Shown: one piece after another, positions 7,821-12,004 of the stretch | Numbering within the stretch: position 1 is the first letter of the stretch | How the letters are laid out: every line of letters starts with the position of its first letter | NCBI GenBank assembly: GCA_021166815.1 | Contig: JAJPEO010000398.1 | Location: forward strand, 1-12,004 | Source of the DNA: Nocardioides sp. | GTDB taxonomy: Bacteria; Actinomycetota; Actinomycetes; Propionibacteriales; Nocardioidaceae | Length of the DNA stretch: 12,004 nucleotides | Direction of reading: 5' to 3' | Notes under the pieces: model-generated | Database searches by the model: none | What the model was told of the DNA's origin: nothing | Seen by the model: only the letters and a program-made list of their open reading frames with translations | Position numbers and translations under genes: made by a program

Positions 7821-7878
7821 TCACGGGGCTCAGACATACGGAATCTACCGGTGAGTAGCCCCGTGAGGGGCCCGTGAG
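7821..7878. promoter_or_regulatory. Candidate operator and promoter of aceE
   Basis: TCACGGGGCT (7821-7830) and AGCCCCGTGA (7857-7866) form a perfect 10-bp inverted repeat with a 26-bp spacer. A further half-site, CCCGTGAG (7871-7878), repeats the word at 7860-7867 exactly 11 bp away, one helical turn. On the minus strand the spacer contains TAGATT (7847-7842), a good -10 box for aceE. A protein bound to both arms would straddle the promoter. The rest of the divergent region 7809-7974 holds a weak TTGCGT (7901-7906) as possible -35 for the plus-strand operon, and no gene. Confidence 0.45.
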
Positions 7879-7960
7879 CCGACCGCGAGTCGGGACAGGC
7901 TTGCGTCAGTGCCCCAACTCCGGTGGACTACGGGTCACCCCGAACAGGGGACCACGAACC

Positions 7961-7967
7961 AAGGAGG
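7961..7967 (+). promoter_or_regulatory. Ribosome binding site of the DUF3052 gene
   Basis: AAGGAGG with a seven-base spacer precedes the GTG at 7975. It excludes the longer reading from the upstream in-frame start at 7909. Confidence 0.8.
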
Positions 7968-7974
7968 CGAAAGC

Positions 7975-8403
7975 GTGAGCTCGACGGTGGGCGACTCAGC
8001 CCCGAATGCCGGTGCCGGCGACCGACTGGGATTCAAGCCCGGGATGGTCGTCCAGGAACTGGGTTGGGACAACGACACCGACGACGAGCTCCGTGTCGCC
8101 GTCGAGGACACCATCGACGCGGACATGGTCGACGGCGACCACGGCAACGTGGTCGACGCCGTGCTGCTCTGGTGGCGTCACGACGACGGCGACCTGGTCG
8201 ACGGCCTGGTCGACGCGCTGACCGACCTGGTCGGGGGCGGGTCGATCTGGCTGCTCACGCCGAAGGTCGGTCGTCCCGGGTCGGTCGACGCGGCCGACAT
8301 CGCCGAAGCCGCTCCCATCGCCGGCCTGAGCCAGACCACCACGGCGGCGGTCAGCAAGGACTGGCAGGCCACGCGCCTGGTCGCCCCGAAGACGCCGCAG
8401 TGA
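7975..8403 (+). CDS. DUF3052 family protein
   Basis: This 142-residue acidic cytosolic protein belongs to the uncharacterised actinobacterial family DUF3052. The family-like segments are the aspartate-rich DNDTDDE stretch (32-38), a hydrophobic VVDAVLLWW strand (59-67), IWLLTPKVGR (91-100), EAAPIAGL (111-118) and WQATRLV (130-136). No catalytic motif, membrane segment or signal peptide is visible. In mycobacteria the homologue (Rv2239c) also sits near aceE and ahpE, so the link is conserved, but the function is unknown. It is the first gene of a three-gene operon. Its TGA overlaps the GTG of the next gene by four bases. It diverges from aceE across a shared regulatory region, which may hint at coordinated expression. 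Confidence 0.88.
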   Translation: MSSTVGDSAPNAGAGDRLGFKPGMVVQELGWDNDTDDELRVAVEDTIDADMVDGDHGNVVDAVLLWWRHDDGDLVDGLVDALTDLVGGGSIWLLTPKVGRPGSVDAADIAEAAPIAGLSQTTTAAVSKDWQATRLVAPKTPQ

Positions 8404-10013
8404 GCGCCGGCGGTAGCCGACCCGGCACCGCCGCCCGGGTCGCGACCAAGGTCAAGGTCCTGGCTGGTGCCCGGATCGCTCGCCCCTACCGCCCCTCCAC
8501 GCTGGTGCGGCTGGTGCGCACCGTGTCCGAGTGGGGCACCGGGCCGGCCGGGGGTTTCGCCTCGCTCGCCGTGCGCGACCCCGACACCATCGGCATCGTC
8601 GACGAGCTCGGTGAGCTGACCTGGCGTGAGCTGCACCGCCGCTCCAACGCGCTGGCCCGAGGCCTGGCCGAGCGCGGTGTGGGTGAGGGCGACTCGGTCG
8701 CGGTCATGTGCCGCAACCACCGAGGGTTCGTCGAGGCGACCATCGCGATCGCCAAGCTCGGCGCGCACATCGTCTACCTCAACACCTCGTTCGCCGGCCC
8801 GCAGCTGGTCGACGTGCTCGAGCGCGAGCAGCCCAGCCTGATCGTGCTCGACCAGGAGTTCTCCGCCCTGCTGGCCGGTGCGCCCGAGGTCCCGCGCGTG
8901 CTCGGCTGGACCGACGGCGCCCCTGACGGCGACACGATCGAGCAGCTGGCGACCTCCTACGACGAGGCCGACCTCCACCCGCCGACGCGTCACTCGCGGA
9001 TCGTGATCCTCACCTCCGGGACCACCGGCACTCCGAAGGGGGCTCCGCGCAAGGAAGCAGGCATCGACGCCGCCGTCTCCCTGCTCTCGCGCATGCCGAT
9101 CCGGGCCCGCGAGCGCACCCACATCGCCGCGCCGCTGTTCCACACCTGGGGCTACGCCCACCTGGCGCTGTCCATGCTGCTCGGCTCGACGATGGTGCTG
9201 CGGCGCACCTTCGACCCCGCGGAGGCCCTGCGGGTCGTGGAGGAGGAGCGCTGCGAGTCCCTGGTCGTGATCCCGGTGATGTTGCAGCGCATCCTGGCGC
9301 TGGACGAGGCGAGCCTCGGGGCTGCCGACCTGAGCAGGCTGCGCGTCGTGGCGTCGTCGGGATCGGCCCTGCCCGCCACGCTGGCGACCGCGTGGATGGA
9401 CCGCTTCGGCGACAACCTCTACAACATCTACGGCTCCACCGAGGTGGCCTACGCCTCGGTGGCGACACCGGAGGACCTGCGCGCCGACCCCACGTCCGCA
9501 GGGCGCCCGCCCTACGGCACCGTCGTACGCATCCTCGACGCGGAGGGCAACGCCGTGCCCGACGGCGAGACCGGACGGATCTTCGTCGGCAACCAGCTGC
9601 TCTTCGAGGGCTACACCGGGGGTGGGTCCAAGGAGGTCGTCGAGGGGCTCATGTCCTCGGGTGACCTCGGTCGCTTCGACCAGGACGGTCGCCTGCACGT
9701 CGAGGGCCGTGACGACGACATGATCGTGTCCGGGGGAGAGAACGTCTTCCCGCAGGAGGTCGAGAACTGCCTGGTGCACCACCCCGCGGTGCAGGACGTG
9801 GCCGCGGTCGGTGTCCATGACGAGGCCTTCGGGACGCGGCTGCGTGCGTTCGTCGTGCCGTGCGCGGAGGTGACCGAGGACGAGCTCAAGGAGCACGTGC
9901 GCACCCACCTCGCTCGCTACAAGGTGCCGCGCGAGATCCTGTTCCTCGACGCCCTCCCGCGCAACGCGACGGGCAAGATCCTGCGGCGCGACCTGGCGCG
10001 GTGGGACGCGTGA
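8400..10013 (+). CDS. AMP-binding acyl-CoA synthetase (fatty-acid CoA ligase-like)
   Basis: This 537-residue adenylate-forming enzyme probably activates a fatty or other carboxylic acid to its CoA thioester through an acyl-AMP intermediate. The P-loop-like motif TSGTTGTPKG is at 205-214, the A5 motif YGSTE at 344-348, SGDLG at 420-424 and the hinge region GRDDDMI at 436-442. The catalytic lysine is Lys526 in NATGKILRR. All core motifs are present, so it should be active. The first 50 residues are basic and precede the fold, as in FadD12/FadD2-type ligases; chain-length preference cannot be read. The GTG start overlaps the DUF3052 stop by four bases (GTGA) and has no clear ribosome binding site, so coupling is likely. 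In mycobacteria, as I recall, no ligase lies at this point, which suggests lineage-specific insertion. Confidence 0.92.
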   Translation: MSAGGSRPGTAARVATKVKVLAGARIARPYRPSTLVRLVRTVSEWGTGPAGGFASLAVRDPDTIGIVDELGELTWRELHRRSNALARGLAERGVGEGDSVAVMCRNHRGFVEATIAIAKLGAHIVYLNTSFAGPQLVDVLEREQPSLIVLDQEFSALLAGAPEVPRVLGWTDGAPDGDTIEQLATSYDEADLHPPTRHSRIVILTSGTTGTPKGAPRKEAGIDAAVSLLSRMPIRARERTHIAAPLFHTWGYAHLALSMLLGSTMVLRRTFDPAEALRVVEEERCESLVVIPVMLQRILALDEASLGAADLSRLRVVASSGSALPATLATAWMDRFGDNLYNIYGSTEVAYASVATPEDLRADPTSAGRPPYGTVVRILDAEGNAVPDGETGRIFVGNQLLFEGYTGGGSKEVVEGLMSSGDLGRFDQDGRLHVEGRDDDMIVSGGENVFPQEVENCLVHHPAVQDVAAVGVHDEAFGTRLRAFVVPCAEVTEDELKEHVRTHLARYKVPREILFLDALPRNATGKILRRDLARWDA

Positions 10014-10018
10014 GCGCC

Positions 10019-10489
10019 ATGGCCGAGGGCCTGCGCATCGGCGGCGAGGCGCCGGACTTCACCCTGCGCGACCAGTTCGGTCAGGACGTGACCCTCAGCG
10101 CCTTCCGGGGCCACAAGGCGGTCGCCATCCTGTTCTACCCGTTCGCCTTCTCCGGCGTCTGCACCGGTGAGCTGGGCGGCGTGCGTGCCCGCCTGGCGGA
10201 CTTCCTGAGCTTCGACACCGAGGTGCTCGCGATCTCGTGCGACCCGATCTACTCCCTGCGGGCGTTCGCCGACGCCGAGGGGCTCAACTTCCCGCTGCTC
10301 TCGGACTTCTGGCCGCACGGTGCCGTCTCGTCGGCGTACGAGGTCTTCGACGAGCGTCGAGGCATGCCCCGGCGCTCGTCGTACGTCATCGACAAGGACG
10401 GCATCCTGCGCTGGTCGGTGCACAACGCGAACCCCGACGGACGGGACCTCGACGAGCACGTCGCCCAGCTGAGGGCGGCGCTGGTCTAG
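10019..10489 (+). CDS. ahpE: Peroxiredoxin, AhpE type
   Basis: This 156-residue thiol peroxidase reduces hydrogen peroxide, organic peroxides and peroxynitrite in the cytosol. The peroxidatic Cys48 lies in PFAFSGVCTGEL, matching the Px3(T/S)xxC signature with Ser45. LLSDFWPHGAVS (93-104) is nearly identical to AhpE of M. tuberculosis. Mycobacterial AhpE is a one-cysteine enzyme recycled through mycothiol and mycoredoxin, and the same is likely here. A second cysteine, Cys74 (AISCD), is not at a known resolving position but deserves note. I chose the ATG at 10019. A GTG at 10010 adds three residues and would create a four-base GTGA overlap with the ligase stop, like the junction before it. Either start is possible. 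The gene ends the operon and is followed by two terminators. Confidence 0.92.
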   Translation: MAEGLRIGGEAPDFTLRDQFGQDVTLSAFRGHKAVAILFYPFAFSGVCTGELGGVRARLADFLSFDTEVLAISCDPIYSLRAFADAEGLNFPLLSDFWPHGAVSSAYEVFDERRGMPRRSSYVIDKDGILRWSVHNANPDGRDLDEHVAQLRAALV

Positions 10490-10495
10490 ACCTGG

Positions 10496-10519
10496 CCGAA
10501 GTTTTCTTCGGGCTTTTCT
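10496..10519 (+). terminator. Intrinsic terminator of the DUF3052-ligase-ahpE operon
   Basis: CCGAAG (10496-10501), loop TTTT and CTTCGG (10506-10511) form a compact stem six bases after the ahpE stop. It is followed by GCTTTTCT. The stem is short, so it may leak. A much stronger terminator lies 50 nt further on. Confidence 0.6.
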
Positions 10520-10550
10520 CAATTCCGGGGACATCGCTTGGTGGCCCACG

Positions 10551-10556
10551 TAATCT
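10551..10556 (+). promoter_or_regulatory. Possible -10 box between the two terminators
   Basis: TAATCT fits the TANNNT pattern, and GGGACA lies 17 bp upstream (10528-10533) as a partial -35. Initiation six bases downstream would fall on the ATG at 10562, giving a leaderless five-codon frame (MSSRW, stop at 10577-10579) inside the next hairpin. The transcript would be only about 45 nt. It is weak evidence and could be chance. Confidence 0.2.
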
Positions 10557-10563
10557 CTGTGAT

Positions 10564-10606
10564 GTCGAGCCGCTGGTGACCCGAGACGCCAGCGGCTCGA
10601 CTTTTT
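10564..10606 (+). terminator. Strong intrinsic terminator before tRNA-Val
   Basis: GTCGAGCCGCTGG (10564-10576) pairs perfectly with CCAGCGGCTCGAC (10589-10601), a 13-bp stem that can extend by two more pairs around an 8-nt loop, followed directly by TTTTT (10602-10606). On the opposite strand no T-tract follows, so it works in the plus direction. It isolates the ahpE operon from the tRNA gene. The rest of 10607-10679 holds only the probable tRNA promoter. Confidence 0.88.
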
Positions 10607-10660
10607 CCATTTGCGGCGCGGTCGAGGTGGACGCGTTTCGCGGCAGGCTGGTCGCATGCG

Positions 10661-10666
10661 TAGTCT
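10661..10666 (+). promoter_or_regulatory. Possible -10 box of tRNA-Val
   Basis: TAGTCT lies 13 bp before the first base of the tRNA and fits TANNNT. A weak TTCGCG (10637-10642) lies 18 bp upstream as -35. Placement suits a short 5' leader removed by RNase P. Confidence 0.35.
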
Positions 10667-10679
10667 GTGCCCGCCCCAG

Positions 10680-10754
10680 GCGTCGGTAGCTCAGCGGTAG
10701 AGCACTCGGTTTACACCCGAGCGGTCGGCGGTTCGAAACCGTCCCGACGCACCA
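10680..10754 (+). tRNA. tRNA-Val (anticodon UAC)
   Basis: All cloverleaf arms can be folded by eye. The acceptor GCGTCGG (10680-10686) pairs with CCGACGC (10744-10750). The D-stem GCTC/GAGC is at 10689-10692 and 10700-10703. The anticodon stem CTCGG/CCGAG flanks the loop TTTACAC, giving anticodon TAC at 10712-10714, which reads GUA and GUG valine codons. The T-stem GGCGG/CCGTC has one G-U pair around TTCGAAA. Discriminator A10751 is followed by an encoded CCA. There is no intron. No integrase or duplicated 3' end is seen nearby, so there is no sign of use as an attachment site. Confidence 0.97.
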
Positions 10755-10756
10755 TT

Positions 10757-10796
10757 CCTCCGATCGGGGAGGCGGTCGATGAGAACGGTCTCATCG
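10757..10796. repeat. Two adjacent hairpins downstream of tRNA-Val
   Basis: CCTCC (10757-10761) pairs with GGAGG (10768-10772) around a GATCGG loop. CGATGAGA (10777-10784) pairs perfectly with TCTCATCG (10789-10796) around ACGG. The first may mark the tRNA 3' processing or termination zone. The second, 78 bp before the next gene, could be a 5' leader structure or an operator. Neither has a T-tract. I see no gene between the tRNA and 10874. Confidence 0.4.
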
Positions 10797-10873
10797 GCGC
10801 CTCATGGGCGACTCACCCGACACCCGGATTCTGTGGTCACCACGGGCACCGGGCCCGGACGAGAGGAAGTCCC

Positions 10874-11266
10874 ATGAAGAAGCTGATCCCCACCACCCTC
10901 CTGGGCATCGCCGGCCTCGCCGTCGTGGGCCTCATCGGCATGCAGACGCCGATGGTCAGCGCTGCCGAGGACGAGGCGGTCAAGCGCGAGGAGGACACCG
11001 TCGAGGTCGTCCTCGTCGCCGACGACGACAGTGACGACACCAACGACAACACCAACACGGTCAACGACACCGACGACTTCAGCTGGGACGGTCCCAGCGC
11101 CAACACGCGCGACCACACCCGCAGCAACTTCACGAAGGTGAGCCGTGACCGTGACGTGAGCCGCGGCGACAAGACCCGCGACTGGACGCGTGACGGCGGC
11201 AAGAAGAAGCGTGACTTCTCGGCCAACCGCACCAACGACCGCAGCCGCAACGACACCCGTCGCTGA
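10874..11266 (+). CDS. Small secreted charge-polarised protein, function unknown
   Basis: This 130-residue protein is not recognised. Residues 1-30 form a clear Sec signal peptide: MKK, a hydrophobic core, then VSA before AED, with likely cleavage after Ala30. The mature part is low complexity and splits by charge. Residues 31-70 are strongly acidic and include D/N/T-rich repeats (DDDSDDTNDNTNT). Residues 79-130 are basic and rich in R, K, D, N and S, ending in RR. No cysteine is present, no lipobox is seen and no enzyme motif is visible, so it is likely disordered. It could bind a surface polymer or cations, but this is speculation. The ATG at 10874 has AGGAAG four bases before it. A longer frame from 10667 would run through the tRNA and is rejected. 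The kinase-like gene starts 13 nt after its stop, so cotranscription is plausible. Confidence 0.8.
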   Translation: MKKLIPTTLLGIAGLAVVGLIGMQTPMVSAAEDEAVKREEDTVEVVLVADDDSDDTNDNTNTVNDTDDFSWDGPSANTRDHTRSNFTKVSRDRDVSRGDKTRDWTRDGGKKKRDFSANRTNDRSRNDTRR

Positions 11267-11279
11267 GCGGCCCCGATCG

Positions 11280-12004
11280 ATGGGAAGGCGCCTGGCGAGC
11301 TGGAACCTCGCGGAGGGTGACCAGATCACCCCGGAGCTCACTGCCGTACGACTCCTCGGGGGTGGCAACGCCTACGAGGCATGGCTCGCCTTCGACGAGG
11401 TCACCTGGTTGCCCGTCGTGGTCAAGGTGCTGCGCCCCGACCAGGTCGACGACGAGTCCTGCCGGCGCGGTCTGCGCCGGGAGGTGCTCGCGGTGCGGAG
11501 CCTCAACCACCCGGTGGTCGTCCGAGGGCTGCGCGACGACCAGGAGGGCGAGCGTCCGCACGTGGTGCTCGAGCAGGTCGACGGCCCGCGGCTGTCCAGC
11601 CTGGTGCGGCGCCACGGCCGGCTCCAGGAGCAGCAGTACCTGCCGCTGGCGTGCGACATCGCTGCGGCACTGCACTTCTTCGCCGGGGTGGGCTGGACCC
11701 ACCTCGACATCAAGCCGAGCAACGTCATCATGGGCGCCCCGGCGCGCCTGATCGACCTGTCCGTGGCGCGGCCGCTGGAGGATGCGAAGGCCCTGCGGCA
11801 CCCGATCGGTACCGACGCGTACATGTCACCGGAGCAGTGCGACCCGGGGCGAGGGGGTCACGTGCCCACCACGGCCTCCGACGTGTGGGGCCTGGGCGCG
11901 ACCGTCTTCCACGCCGTGGCCGGGCACCGCCCCTTCGGGGACGGCGACCCCGACGCGGACGACGTCGTACGCCGGTTCCCGCAGCTCGAGTCCGCGCCGG
12001 CGCC
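11280..12004 (+). CDS. Serine/threonine protein kinase-like protein, 3' end outside window
   Basis: The visible 241 residues form most of a Hanks-type kinase domain. They include a relaxed glycine loop LLGGGNAYEAW (25-35), ATP-site Lys49 in VVVKVL, Glu68 of helix C, the catalytic loop HLDIKPSN with Asp143, Lys145 and Asn148, metal-binding Asp159 in IDLS, and YMSPEQ (181-186) in place of APE. Key catalytic residues are thus present, but HRD is HLD and DFG is DLS. That suggests activity not controlled by the usual HRD arginine. No membrane segment is visible up to the cut; one may lie in the missing C-terminal part. The ATG at 11280 lacks a clear ribosome binding site. It follows the secreted-protein gene by 13 nt and may be cotranscribed and translationally coupled. 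The substrate is unknown. Confidence 0.85.
   Translation, partial: MGRRLASWNLAEGDQITPELTAVRLLGGGNAYEAWLAFDEVTWLPVVVKVLRPDQVDDESCRRGLRREVLAVRSLNHPVVVRGLRDDQEGERPHVVLEQVDGPRLSSLVRRHGRLQEQQYLPLACDIAAALHFFAGVGWTHLDIKPSNVIMGAPARLIDLSVARPLEDAKALRHPIGTDAYMSPEQCDPGRGGHVPTTASDVWGLGATVFHAVAGHRPFGDGDPDADDVVRRFPQLESAPA

Noticed and set aside
5172..7877. 901-codon open frame antisense to aceE
   Set aside because: It is the mirror of aceE in GC-rich DNA, with a biased His/Val/Arg/Gly composition, no domain and no ribosome binding site. AceE has full motifs on the other strand.
8178..9908. 576-codon minus-strand frame opposite the ligase
   Set aside because: Shadow of the adenylate-forming enzyme; composition is that of reversed GC-rich coding sequence and no motif is visible.
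10680..10754. tRNA-Val as a phage or island attachment site
   Set aside because: No integrase, no repeated copy of the tRNA 3' end and no compositional shift are seen on the downstream side within the window.
10667..11266. Longer version of the secreted protein beginning before the tRNA
   Set aside because: It would translate the tRNA-Val gene. The ATG at 10874 has a ribosome binding site and starts a proper signal peptide.
1..12004. CRISPR array, insertion sequence or toxin-antitoxin pair
   Set aside because: No regularly spaced direct repeats, transposase motifs or small paired toxin-like genes were found. The gene set is core metabolism.

Overview
The window is GC-rich chromosomal DNA from an actinobacterium, most likely Propionibacteriales and Nocardioides-like. 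This rests on codon use, many GTG starts and gene order. The core is the conserved actinobacterial block joining pyruvate dehydrogenase to type II fatty-acid synthesis. In Mycobacterium tuberculosis the matching order is ahpE, DUF3052, (Rv2240c), aceE, Rv2242, fabD, acpM, kasA. In Streptomyces it is fasR, fabD, fabH, acpP, fabF. These comparisons are from memory, not from a search.

Left part, minus strand (109-3897): a PucR/FasR-type regulator, then fabD, fabH and acpP, read right to left. fabF would be expected beyond the left edge. The fabD product carries an unusual C-terminal biotinyl/lipoyl-like domain in which the modifiable lysine is replaced by arginine. An ACTTTGT/ACAAAGT inverted repeat overlaps the regulator stop codon just before fabD and is the best operator candidate for the operon.

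Centre (4026-7808): an alpha/beta hydrolase on the plus strand diverges from the regulator. It converges on aceE (homodimeric pyruvate dehydrogenase E1, minus strand), and both stop codons lie in one small hairpin. The 166-bp region between aceE and the next plus-strand gene carries a 10-bp inverted repeat that brackets a candidate aceE -10 box.

Right part, plus strand (7975-10489): a DUF3052 gene, a fatty-acyl-CoA ligase-like gene and an AhpE-type peroxiredoxin form a coupled operon with 4-nt overlaps. Two intrinsic terminators follow. Next come tRNA-Val(UAC) with encoded CCA, a small secreted charge-polarised protein of unknown function, and the start of a Ser/Thr protein kinase-like gene cut by the right edge.

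Functionally, AceE makes acetyl-CoA, FabD/FabH/AcpP start and feed fatty-acid synthesis, and the regulator probably couples the operon to acyl-thioester supply. The ligase activates fatty acids. I see no CRISPR array, insertion sequence, integrase or rRNA. No entirely new system is evident. The most original items are the FabD fusion with a possible internal translation start, the operator-like repeats, and the secreted-protein/kinase pair.
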